Assembly: GCA_003344405.1 (NCBI GenBank)
Contig: NOWV01000151.1
Span: 1-64,000, forward strand
Direction of reading: 5' to 3'
DNA: 64,000 nt
Source: Trichoplax sp. H2
Lineage: Eukaryota; Placozoa; Uniplacotomia; Trichoplacea
Each line of letters starts with the position of its first letter. Within the stretch, counting starts at the first letter, position 1. Shown piece after piece: positions 38,092 to 49,075 of this stretch. A program made the translations under genes and the position numbers. Below the pieces are notes generated by a model. It was not told where the DNA came from and made no database searches. It saw only the letters and a program-made list of their open reading frames with translations.

Positions 38092-38526
38092 GCTTTAAGC
38101 TGTAAATTTTATCTTGTATTTCTTCTTACTTTAGCATAGTAAAACAGAGTATGCCATTAAAATATCACTGTTCAAACCGATAGTATTGACGACAAAGTTA
38201 TTCCGTATGGATCATTGCTAGTATGCAGATACCAATTTCCCAAAGTACTTTTCCATATTTATTTACCGTATTTATTGTTTATCATATCAAATATAAAGAC
38301 CATTTGAAATAATAATACAAATAGTGATTTAATCAAATATATCTTTCACTCTGAAAACTTAGCCCAATTTATAGCAATAGTTACTTCTCTGCTCTTATTA
38401 AATAGATTAAATGTCCTAAATATATTTTATCCAAAGCAAAGTATATGAAACAGACCAACCACTATGAAATTTCTCTGTTACATTTTTGCGTTATCAATAT
38501 AGTTTAGGACTGAAATTCTTCAGCCA
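38092..38526 (+). repeat. Local tandem duplication, unit 2
   Basis: Partner of 37626-38067, with substitutions and small indels throughout, so not recent. Confidence 0.9.
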
Positions 38527-39562
38527 TGGGCAAACACACACTTGATAAAAGTGGTTATCTTGTGAATAACTTTAGTATTATTATGCTTGTCATTATCTAA
38601 TAAGATACTAGAATCACTAGACAATTAATAATAGTTATCGTCGTAAAATGTAAAAATATTAATACAAATAATAATAATTATTGATCGTTTGCATGCAATC
38701 AATTTTCTCAGCAAAAGTTTTATTATCAATTATCCACAATAGAATGTAAAATATTAACTACCGTACCCTGCGCCTTATAAATATAATATGACCTGTATCG
38801 TATTACCGCTAAAAATAACTAAAGCAGATCTGTGATAAAATATCAAATCACTCATCAATAAGCAATTCTGTCCTGCAAAGTATAAAGTATAAATCAATTC
38901 ATCAGCATAGAGTTAGCTATAGCTATCTGAGGGTCCTGAAAGGCAATCAGTTATCACCAATCGACAATAAAATGTTGGTTATTATTTATTAAAATTTAAT
39001 GAGCATATAAAGTAAATCAAAATAGAGTCCAACTCGATAGTAATTAACGAACGAATTGATTTATTGTCAAACTACGAAAGGCTGTGAGGCTAGATATAGA
39101 CTTCATTCTACTTTTCGTTGAGCCTGTATCTAGACGCAAATGCATATACCGAGAAAGCAGTATCTATTTTGTAATTGTTTTTAAACACATCTAAATAAGT
39201 TATTATAACTGCATCCAAATTTTCTACAAGATCGACAGATGTACATATCATATCTATTAATTATTACTAATGCTTTGAAAGATTAAAATGAAACTGACCT
39301 GCAAAACAAACTAGTTACATGATAATAAGCGCCCATAATTTACGATTATCTAATTTAAATTTATAAGCAATAAATTGAATAAAAAATTTTAGTTTAACCT
39401 ATGCAGCTGAATAGATAGAGAAGACTCTATCTCTGAATAAACGTCCACAATATCTATACGAATTTGTCATTGCATCAAATCACTGTAAAGAAGATCTAAT
39501 AATCGTCAAGATAAGTTTAAAGTTAACAATTTTTTGCTCAATCCCGAATTGATTTGATGATT
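38527..39562. other. Intergenic, 5' flank of GPCR-6
   Basis: No gene seen. Presumably contains the GPCR-6 promoter; no defined element recognised. Confidence 0.5.
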
Positions 39563-40936
39563 ATGTCTTACTCGCTTTTTCAAGGCAACGACTTTGCAAG
39601 ATATTTCTGTTGGATATTCGCAATTATTGGGATCTTTGGTAATGCCTACATTATAATTTCCTGTTGCACTAAAAAAATAAGTAAAATAGCTCCTAAAAAG
39701 AATTCAACACATCAAAGCAATTCAATTTCAGAGAAATCGACCAAAGTAACGCACTTGTTAGTTTGTCAGCTAGCCATAGCAGATCTTCTAGGTTGTTTAT
39801 ATCTTTTAATCATAGCATGTGCCGATATTTATTATAGTTATCAATATCCGGCTATTTATCAAGTTCACCAACCTAAAAATTTCACTAACATATGGGTACT
39901 GAGTCCATTTTGTTACATTGCCAAATATTGTTTCTTTACATCATCTATTGCATCCATTTCCATTACGCTCTTAATCACTTTTGATCGCTTTATGGCCGTT
40001 ATTTTCCCTTACAGTAGATTCAGATTAGACAAATACAAGTGTTACTTTATAATTCCAACATTGTGGTGCTTGCTTTGCTGTTATGGTTGTATACCACTCG
40101 TAATAGGGACAAAAGCGATTGACCAAGCAACAAAGACATTTAATTTTGCCAGTAATTTGTGTATTTATAAACAAAATACTTCAGGCTATAAGCTATTTCT
40201 TTATTTCAGAGTAGGGATCTATTTTACGTTTTGTACTTTAATCACTTTAGGTTATATTTGCATTATCATTAACGTTCGAGCTAAGAGCAGCAAAGTTTCC
40301 ACTCAAATAAATCGAATTGAACGTCGAATCTTAGCTATGATGATCATCATTACCGCAAGCAATATTGCCAGCTTACTACCATCCACAATTTTATTTACAA
40401 GTCCAGATTTTAAGAAATTTAGTTCTTATAGATCTTTTGAACAGAATAGATCATCAGAAATAAATGGAACTTCAGGTCGGAACGGATTGATGGATGGAAA
40501 TGAGTTATTAGATTGGATTGGATTGCCTAATACGAATAAGTCATTTACTTTGAACGCAACATCTGGATGGCATCTATTGTCTAGAACCAATGAATCATCT
40601 AGCTGGAATGGAAAGCAGGGACTGAATAATTCAACACGATGGAACATCTTATCAAGAAGCAATAATTTTAATAATTTAACAAGGACTAAAGAAGGCTCCA
40701 AAAGCCACGAAAGTTCGTCACAAATGCAGCAATTAAAGGGATGGTACCAAATTTCGCTGGCCTTAGTCAGTGCTACAGTTTTTACCTTTGTTAACGCTGC
40801 AATAAACCCAGTGATTTTTGCATACTTCTCATGGTCCACTAGCCATCGTAAATGGTTCTGCTGTAATATAAATCTAAGTTCAAAGCAAAACGTCATGAAT
40901 GCAATTTGGTCTAAACATTTACCCTATAAGAAATGA
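39563..40936 (+). CDS. GPCR-6, LGR-like class A receptor with giant glycosylated loop 3
   Basis: 457 residues from the ATG giving M-S-Y-S-L-F-Q, which aligns with the family start; an ATG two codons upstream (39557) is possible. Helix 1 N27, LAIADLLG with Asp74, sequon NFT at 106, C117/C200, DRF at 141-143, IERR at 252-255 and SNIASLLPS in helix 6. Helix 7 is unusual, NPVIF in place of NPxxY. Between helices 6 and 7 lies about 112 residues (281-392) absent from all relatives here. It carries eight N-glycosylation sequons (N295, 301, 325, 331, 343, 355, 356, 371) and an imperfect internal repeat (N-x-T-S-G-W-x-L-L-S-R-T-N). By topology this is extracellular loop 3. It stays in frame, has no splice signature I can confirm, and is polar, so it is more likely a real expansion than an intron. 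Confidence 0.88.
   Translation: MSYSLFQGNDFARYFCWIFAIIGIFGNAYIIISCCTKKISKIAPKKNSTHQSNSISEKSTKVTHLLVCQLAIADLLGCLYLLIIACADIYYSYQYPAIYQVHQPKNFTNIWVLSPFCYIAKYCFFTSSIASISITLLITFDRFMAVIFPYSRFRLDKYKCYFIIPTLWCLLCCYGCIPLVIGTKAIDQATKTFNFASNLCIYKQNTSGYKLFLYFRVGIYFTFCTLITLGYICIIINVRAKSSKVSTQINRIERRILAMMIIITASNIASLLPSTILFTSPDFKKFSSYRSFEQNRSSEINGTSGRNGLMDGNELLDWIGLPNTNKSFTLNATSGWHLLSRTNESSSWNGKQGLNNSTRWNILSRSNNFNNLTRTKEGSKSHESSSQMQQLKGWYQISLALVSATVFTFVNAAINPVIFAYFSWSTSHRKWFCCNINLSSKQNVMNAIWSKHLPYKK
40403..40738 (+). other. Loop-3 expansion with internal repeats in GPCR-6
   Basis: In-frame insertion encoding a Ser/Asn/Gly/Trp-rich segment. Three units are visible starting at N301 (NGTSGRNGL), N331 (NATSGWHLLSRTN) and N356 (NSTRWNILSRSN), with spacings of about 30 and 25 codons. 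This suggests growth by internal duplication. Confidence 0.8.
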
Positions 40937-41671
40937 GTGCTCATCAAGGCAGGATAAGAAAAATAAATCTTATAGCAGCTAAATTTATTTTATCATAGAC
41001 GGATAGTTAAAAGTCTGTTTGATGCTATAGCCTAAGTTATAAGAATCCGTAATATGAGTTAAACTGTCAATTTTAACAGTATTAAATCTATCTAAGCATG
41101 AGAACTGTTAAAGGTCAATTAGTTTCAAAGATGGCTAACGGTTACGCAAATAAGCTAACACATTTTTCGATTATGTTATAAATCCCTTAAAGAAAGCCCT
41201 AATAAACTTCATCTAAGTCGATCATGAAAGTGAAATGCTATAAATAATTTTTTCAATAACTTCAATGTTTGAAGGTCTAAAATTATCAAGTATTACATTA
41301 ACTCTACGCTAAAAATATCTAGACCAATTAGAAAAATAGGAAGAATCAAATTTTTACTCCTGCTAATAATTTAATAAAAACTAGTGTGGCCCAGTAAAAA
41401 TTTCACTTTTTCTTTCACAGGGTTTATTCAATTTTATTGGCCTAATGAACGAACGAATAAGAATTATAATAAAATCCTTGCATTTTGACCCCTTATAGGC
41501 TAGAATAATTAGATTGTTTTGGATACTCTTCTAATTATATATACTATCTCTATCATCATTTACTGTAGACTGAGTGTACAGTTAATATGGCATTCAACAC
41601 TTCTCTTATCATACTCATAAATTAGTCCAATACTAAGTGGCTATTAATTCGATTATGACGGTGTGATAAAG
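40937..41671. other. Intergenic, GPCR-6 3' flank
   Basis: No gene seen up to the candidate LTR B. Confidence 0.5.
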
Positions 41672-42440
41672 TGTCTTCTTATAAATAAAACAAGAAGTAA
41701 AGTTTCTTGTGAACTTGACTTCATTACATAAGTTAGGTTCGTCTAAGTACTACCAACGACTATCTCTGGTCTATCTAAATTGCTACAACAATATTCACCA
41801 TTGATATACGGTACTATTAGTTACAGAATGATTTTCCTTTAAATGCAATCATATCTTACCAATTAAGTCACAAGATCATATTGAAATTTTCCTATTGTGC
41901 TTTCAGTTCATAATTCACGCTTTTAATTAAAGTGTTAAAATAGAAACCTCGTTTACTAACATAATTAGCGCAATTTATTGGTTATCTTGGTATCTTATTA
42001 TAAACATCTCTACGGATTTAAAACAATATGTACTATAATCTGCTTCTACAAATAGACACTTATACAATCCAACAACCTTAGTCTTAGATACTTAATAAGC
42101 CTGTAATACTGTACAGTATTAATGCCTAGAATATTTAATTTAATTTTTGATTAACTTCGGGGCTTTGATATGACAAAGGATTCAATTCTATAAAGGCTTG
42201 ATTATTAATTCTCAATCTCAGTTCCACCGAGGCTAACATAGAGTACACTGGTACTAACGTAAAGTAGCTAGAAGCATGTAAATTATTTAACCTAAATTCA
42301 CGTCGTTCGAATCAGTTCTTTAGTATTAGAACATGTTAGCTTTCATATAGAGGATCTCTCGAAGTTAATCGCAGATTAAGTAGAGCACATAGACTAGTTT
42401 AATAACTCCGACTACAAAACTGGTTTGTGACAGCTTTTCA
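41672..42440 (+). mobile_element. Degraded solo LTR B (right part certain, left end tentative)
   Basis: About 250 bases ending near 42432 (aaactggtttgtgaca) match LTR A in order: gtagctagaag, taacctaaattcacg versus taacctagatctatcg, catatagaggat, cgaagttaatcgcag versus tgaagttagtcggtg. TATAAAG is at 42189-42195. The best boundary pair is TAAAG at 41667-41671 and 42441-42445, which gives 769 bp, longer than the other copies; the left end could be wrong. Confidence 0.6.
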
Positions 42441-42445
42441 TAAAG

Positions 42446-45400
42446 TAAACATATTATTTTAAAGTAATTATTCAGTTAAGAACAAATCTTAATCTGAATT
42501 ACTTTTATTGGTACTCCTAAGCATGGTGTAACTGTAACCGTAGGTAGCGAATTCTAATTGAACAAGAAATGAGTATTACTTTAAGGTTAGTTTAATGATA
42601 CAGTTGTCCATCACTTTTAACTATGACCCTATTTATGATTATGTTGAAGAGCTAGCTTTTCGATAATAATTCTGAGCTACCGAAATTACATTAATTATAA
42701 TTATATTAGTTAAAGTTTTATAGGAAACTGACTAATCAAGAATTGATAAACATAAATCTCGTAAGGTAAAAAGAGACTAATTTGGATATTATCCGGGTAA
42801 GAAAACATGTATAAAAGTTTCGTTGTCATGGGATTTCAAATTTTTGGCTAGCTCTATCATAGCCCTCTAACCAGCCATATAGCTGTACTGTATATAATAT
42901 CTGCCACGATACACGATATCGTAGTATCCGTCCATACTGGTATGTGTACATTAGAGACCTTCTATTCTTCAAAGTCTGCGAATAAGAAATGTCATGCCCG
43001 GTAATTTAATTGCAATAGTCAGTGGAGCGCTTGAGGTCCGCAGTACGGCCATGGTGGGGTTTTGTGCTACCGTACTGTCGTAAGAAGGATTCATGCTACT
43101 AGTAGTACAGCGGGATTGACTAGGGTGGCACTAAGGAAAATAAACTATGTAGGCTAAATCAAGCCCAAAGTAGATAAAATCTTATATGTACCTGTACATA
43201 TAGATTTTGAACATGAGTGTTGAAAAATTGCAACTTTAAATTTTCGACGCCATCTTGCCATCGAAGTCCATCGTGCGGCTGTACAGTACAGTATGTACAG
43301 TATTACAGTACGTACAGTGTACAATGTACAGTACTGTGCACCGTAGTACTGTACTGTACTATATTGTATAAAAACCGTTGCGAGTTACTCTTACCCCGAG
43401 ACATAGCGAAGGTTCGCCGGCAAAGCTACACACGGGAAAGGAGATTGTCTAATCTCGAGATTTTCCAACTCGCTTTGGGGAAAGTCCCCGGACAAACTTT
43501 GCAGAAAGTGCTGACCATAAAGGTCAATCGGCAATTGGGCAAGATTTAGCCAAGAAGCTTTGCAGCTGAGCATACAAATTTTGCCCATTCTGCCAAGTTG
43601 TCGAAGCACAGTCATGCGAACGAGCGTGCACTCATCTCGAGTCCATGCTTAACACAACGGGGCTTATTCTCGTTATGTCTCCGTTTTTTCTTCAATTTAA
43701 GAAAGGATCTGAAAACTTGGATAATCATAATGGTATCATTATCATGTTTCTATATGCTACAGTACAGTACAGTAGCATAAAATGAGTGGATAGGAAATGA
43801 AATTGAAATAGTTTTGACTTGATATTCAGCTGCAATGGCTGAATCTTACCGCACTAATCCGCTTACTTTCCGTTTAGGCCATGTGCCATTTGTAAATACA
43901 GTATAGTACAGTACTGTAATTAACATTGATTGCTGTACTAGTGACGTCGGGTTGTACCATGGGCTTGTCTGGTGGGGTGGTACTCAATTGTACTGTACAC
44001 TGTGCACTGTACAGTACGTTATTGCACTACCCATTCGCAATTCCAGTGACCACACCATAGTAATCGCTGTCCTAACCACTTCTATGAGCAAGTTTCTCCT
44101 GCCGTAGCATGGACTTGTACTGTACACTGTAGCGTAATACACTCAGTGATGTCAAGCGTTTGGTTCGAATCGGCTTCAAGGGGACCACTAAGGTAGACCA
44201 AACACTACCTAATCAGTGGACAGTAGCCTAGTGTCGACCACAGCCAACGTATCTGCTGTCGGCTGTGGTAGAGTATTCCGTTATAATAAATCGATTGACG
44301 GCCCTGATCGATCCATTCGATGAACTTTTCTCTGGATCTTAGCACCACATCGACTTAAACCTTCAAAAAGAGATTGAAGAATCGGTTAGTAGAGCATTTT
44401 AATATTTCTACGGTATATTCAATTCAATGCCATACACATGATATAGACAAACGTATGAGTATTGATCATTTGCTGGAGAAAATATTACCCTTTACAGCAG
44501 ATATAACAGGTAATAAAGTGAAAATAGTACAAGGATAACTTAATCATTCTAATCACACGGTAGTGAATACAACTTTGATCCACTAAAATGTGTTTGGTTA
44601 CTGTCAGTGGATGATATTGACAGGTGTTGTGAATATCTTGGAAAGGTAGATAGATATTTTCTTACCTGCCAGCAGTAGAAAAAGAGTGGTTCAATGAACG
44701 AGCGAGTAATCTGTGTTTGATATCGTTGACTCAGCGGGTGATAACTTTGCCAACTTTCTTTGCTAGGCTTTGTTACTCAATAGCGTTCCGTTACTCTTTT
44801 ACTATATTCTGTAAGCAAGCAAATGGCAATCATTGCGTACCGTTATAGTTAGCACAACAGTAAGAAAGCATACTACAAATCTAATACAGGATAGATTGAC
44901 TTGTTAAGATGAACAAATACTATTAGAGAATACAGTCATTGTAGTCCTTGATGACGATGGACATTGCATTCCATTTTGTCGTTATTTCAACGCTGATTTC
45001 GGTCATGTCTCATTGCTATTCGATTGGACAGCCGATTTATCCTCCCTTTGACGGCTCGATGTAAAGTAATGGACGTTGTTGCGTGTTGCAATATCGATGT
45101 TTAGACAGCTAACCGTGGGCGACTAGATTCTGAAACACTTAATAAATGTCTACGTCGTGTATACTGTATTTGAGCAAGCCAGCCATTTTTTAACGTCAAA
45201 GTATTGCAAGACTATTGAATCCGTATTAATGCGTTTTATCATTGGTGAATCTAAACCAAAATCTGTTATTACTCATCAACTGGAACTGGAAACATGACGT
45301 CAGACTTGCACATGGATGATAAAACGTTGTCACCTCCAGCATAGCTGCTTATGAGATCGAACTATATTAGTCTACCAGTCACAGATTGAATACTAGAGTA

Positions 45401-46678
45401 GTTTTACCCATTCTGTTGACAGATTAATTTCATATAATTATACGCGCTAACATTAAGCCACATGTTAGGAAGTAAAAAAGTGATCTTCCAATCGAGCTCA
45501 ACTGTTTTTGTAATAATCAAACGCTAAAGGTAATATTGAGTTAAGGTTTGTTTGCTACAACAACTGTAATTACTGTAATAAATTTCAAATTTTATAAATT
45601 AAATCTCTTTACTAAATCGTTTGCCAATCATATTGTTTGCTCAATAGACGTACAGATTAAACTAATATTACGGTCGTATGCGTTTATAATCTCGAACGGT
45701 AATGACGCATTTAGTCGATATGCTAATGTGATGTAGTAACTAATGCATCGCAAGGTAATTTATTCGACGAAAGAACACAATTTATGACGCAATTAATTTA
45801 TTTGAAAGTGCAGCAATACTACTAAATTTTGGTCTTGCTGTTTATGATTTCCGTTAAATCACATATTACTAGCTCTTTGATTTCTACTATTTCGTGATTT
45901 CGGCAATCAAAGTACTGTATTCGGGTATTTTCAATGTTGTGATCCATGGCCGTGTATAGAGTAATCATAGATTTAAAGAGGATTGATTGATTGATAGTTT
46001 CAAATCTTAGCTAATCGAATCAGAAATTAAGAAATTATCCTATATGGCTATATCACATCACTATACATTATATAAGTAATTATAGGTTTGGTATTATACA
46101 TTGTAATACATTTCAGTAACGACCAAATTAAAAAATTTATGGATACCATCTATTGAAATGGCGAGATCCTCAGTGTAGATAGTACATTTAATGATTTTTG
46201 TTGCCTCGACAGTAATGTACACCTACATACGAGTACATGGGTAACCATCCTCGGTATTCGAGTATGTTTTCCATGCACAGATAATAATGCATATTATTTT
46301 GTCATGCTCAGCAATGTCAGGTAGATTTCAAGTAAAATTGGACGTGACGAAGATCGTCCATAGGGCAAAGCCGACATCGATGTCGCTTCATGATCGGTAA
46401 GCTAGCTATTTTAAGTTTTTACTCTATACTTATTCACTATTGCATGTTACTGACCCACGTATAAATTCTGTTATACTGGATATACAAGCTGATACTTGTT
46501 AATTGTAATATGATACTGCAATATTTAAATTAGATCTCTCAGATATTAGTTGCTGTGGCAGAACACTGCGTTCTTGTAATGCCGCTGTTACAGATTATGT
46601 CACTTAATGATTATCTCACACTGCACTGTATGATTACAAACCGTTATCAGATTTACGAAGATAAAAGCTGCAAGCTCC
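42446..46678. other. Intergenic with GTAC arrays and a GC-elevated island
   Basis: No gene is supported. About 42950-44350 is visibly richer in G and C than its surroundings and contains several GTAC-type palindromic runs. The open frames at 43217-43549 and 43391-43615 fall partly in that repeat and match no family I know; the frame at 45548-45736 is likewise unsupported. Confidence 0.5.
43271..44130. repeat. Palindromic GTAC-type simple repeat cluster 1
   Basis: Short runs built from gtacagtac/gtactgtac occur at about 43271-43372, 43755-43775, 43895-43920, 43990-44025 and 44110-44130, separated by unique sequence. The unit ACTGTACAGT is its own reverse complement, so the runs are symmetric on both strands and can fold back. 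Confidence 0.85.
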
Positions 46679-47440
46679 ATGGAGACTGGAGTCACGAAGC
46701 GGGTAAATGACCGTGTCGCAAGTGCAAAAAATCGTCGGCTGGCGCTGCAGCTATCAAAGCGAACAGGTGCTCAGGTCGCAGTCAGATCAACTGGCAACTT
46801 GTCTAATCGATTCGGTGCAATAAACAAGAATGTAGGTGCTGCTACCAACACCAGGGATGCTAGATATAGGCTTAATGAACGTACAAATCGCTCCAGCAGG
46901 CCATCAAGTCAAGGTGACGTAAAGTCGCGCTTAGGATATCCGAGCAATAGACGTGGAAGTCCTACTAAGCGTGGAAGTGGCGGACGTGGCATGCGTGGCA
47001 ACTGGGTTAGACGTGGTCGTCAAGGACGAATTGGTGGCCGAGGACTTGGAAGAGGTGCTTATCAGAACGATTGGAATCCCACAAACAATAATTCTCATTA
47101 TAATGAAAACAGTGCTGGTTATCAAAAGCAGCGTGGCAATAAAAGCAATAGTAATAGAGCAGAATATCCATCCAGGAATCGAGGCAGACGTGGTAGAGGT
47201 GGAAGGAATCGTCGTGGACGAAGAAATGGTAGAGATACTAGAAATAACTTCGAGAGTAAGGACAACAACGGTGGCGATATCAGCATTCAGATCTCAAATG
47301 ATCGTAGCGAGGAGCAAGATGATAAAGCACGAATAGAAGATGATTTAGATGACTACAGGAATGATGAAGAAGTAGTTGGTGATGATAATGAAGAAGATGA
47401 AGCCCCCTTGGAGGAAGAAATGGAGACCGAGATTGACTAA
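46679..47440 (+). CDS. CHTOP: CHTOP-like RG-rich protein (chromatin target of PRMT1 / TREX factor)
   Basis: 253-residue basic, RG-rich nuclear protein. Residues 14-24 (ASAKNRRLALQ) match the conserved N-terminal block of animal CHTOP/FOP (ASARNRRLAQQ). SRLGYP near 83-88 recalls the R-L-G-x-P block that precedes the RG region, and two RG clusters (about 91-126 and 165-187) are typical substrates of arginine methyltransferases. The C-terminus is acidic and includes DDLDDY (221-226), recalling the L-D-x-x-L-D-x-Y end motif of the family. In animals CHTOP binds UAP56/TREX for mRNA export and PRMT1 in chromatin. Odd: an Asn/Ser-rich spacer (about 128-163) and a longer acidic tail. The ATG context (ctccatgg) is good, but the frame stays open upstream to 46634 with an AG after gttatc, so a spliced 5' exon is possible. 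Another RGG-type protein is the alternative. Confidence 0.72.
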   Translation: METGVTKRVNDRVASAKNRRLALQLSKRTGAQVAVRSTGNLSNRFGAINKNVGAATNTRDARYRLNERTNRSSRPSSQGDVKSRLGYPSNRRGSPTKRGSGGRGMRGNWVRRGRQGRIGGRGLGRGAYQNDWNPTNNNSHYNENSAGYQKQRGNKSNSNRAEYPSRNRGRRGRGGRNRRGRRNGRDTRNNFESKDNNGGDISIQISNDRSEEQDDKARIEDDLDDYRNDEEVVGDDNEEDEAPLEEEMETEID

Positions 47441-49075
47441 TTTTCGTTGAGATCTTTTGTTCTTGTACAAATTTATTCGTAGGGTATAAATCGTTATCAA
47501 TTGCACGTTCTCTTTTTATTTTATAATCACAGGCTCCATAATAGTTATACTTGCGTATAGATAGCTACCACTACACTACCGGCATACTATTGTAATGAAG
47601 TTACGGTGGATAAGGCAAAAATGGATAAATAGAACATACTTTTCAGAGTCGCACACATAAGTGTAATTTACTCGGTACAGTTATAAACTGTATCATACTT
47701 GTATCAGTTAGGACATGGACCTGAGTTGATAATGTGAAACAGCTATCATAACAATTAAAGAATTAATATACTCGTACTTGTCAGCAGCACAGCCATCCTT
47801 ATAGCGTTTACGGTAACCATTCAATCATGTGTCTTGATACACACTTTTAAAATCGGGTTAAATTATTAGTTATTATTAGCTATTAATAGATAAAAAGTAG
47901 GCGGTTAAAATGTAACATTCCAGATGTTGTTTCGCAATTCTTGTTGCAAAGTATATGTTCTTAACTCTGCAAGATCGTGTTTATGTTAATTTAATTTTTA
48001 TTTTGAATATTCAATGTACAGCGCTACGGTTTTCTGTTAATTTAAACGTATTTATATGTAAACTCATGGGCAAATTACTGCGACTTTTCTACTGTGATAC
48101 TGTATTGATATCGATGTTACTGTTAGTCGTATGGCTGCAGTTAATTGTTAGACAAAATACTGGATTCGTAACTGTTAAAACTATTGATCTTTGATCTGTT
48201 TTAACAATTTTTACTACTTAGCGTTTACTCATAATTTTATAATAAAATTTAGTTAGGAGTATTAAGTTGATCGAAGTTGTTTGCAGTCCATATCTCGGAC
48301 ATTAACTATACACATACGCCTTAAAAGATGAGCTTACTAATTAATTGATAACATTATTTCCACAGTTATCAGCAAATACTAAGACGACATTGGAAGTTAT
48401 TCAACCATTTCAAATACCTCTACAACAACAATGACGACAAATGTGCATTTATTCAATCCCAGTAAATGTCTTTTAATTGAATCTTTCGTGCTAATATATA
48501 ACACTACTTCTCATGTCTCATACAAATAATAATACACTGAGCCGAATGGGAATCGGTCGTATGCAATTCTCTCTCACAGGGTACAATTAATTTCACCATT
48601 AGATAATTGTAAATTATGATGATATCGAGAAAATACAATAACATCTCAATAATCTCGAACCAGCGCTTTACGTAGCTTATCCAATGAGCGCTGTATCCGC
48701 TAAAGCATTATTAGAATTTTTATTGAAAATTGTTCAAGTTTCTAACTACAATCACATCAAACGAGTTTAAATACTACACGCTACAAAGTGTCTTTATAAT
48801 CAATCTTTCCAATAAAAAAGTTCCATAGCGATATCATGCACCGCTCTAGAGAGTCAATTGTAATTAATTAATATTACAAAGTACCATGACTAAGTCTAAT
48901 GTACTAGTGTGATCAAGCTTGTTATCACCATCCAGTTAGTCGATGGATTTCATCACTTGCTTTCTCTCATAGTTAGCTGATAACAAAACTTTTTTCATTT
49001 TATTGTTCCCTAGCTGATTTAAAAATTTCCTCCTATCGCACTTCTTCAAGACTAACATTGAAATGGAACATAACC
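47441..49075. other. Intergenic between convergent CHTOP-like and LMAN1 genes
   Basis: No gene supported; an open frame of 79 codons at 47955-48194 is AT-rich and has no recognisable domain. TTTATT at 48999-49004 (AATAAA on the minus strand) lies about 70 bases beyond the LMAN1 stop. Confidence 0.55.
48999..49004 (-). terminator. Polyadenylation signal AATAAA of LMAN1
   Basis: AATAAA on the minus strand, about 70 bases after the stop codon of LMAN1. Confidence 0.55.

Noticed and set aside
43217-43615. Open frames of 110 (+) and 74 (-) codons in the GC-elevated island
   Set aside because: They overlap each other and partly the GTAC repeat; no domain recognised and no splice structure found.
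44150-44185. tRNA-like B-box sequence ggttcgaatcg
   Set aside because: No A box at a suitable distance and no cloverleaf or acceptor stem pairing upstream and downstream.
46931-47336. Alternative-frame open frames inside the CHTOP-like gene
   Set aside because: They arise from the repetitive RG-coding codons read in other frames.
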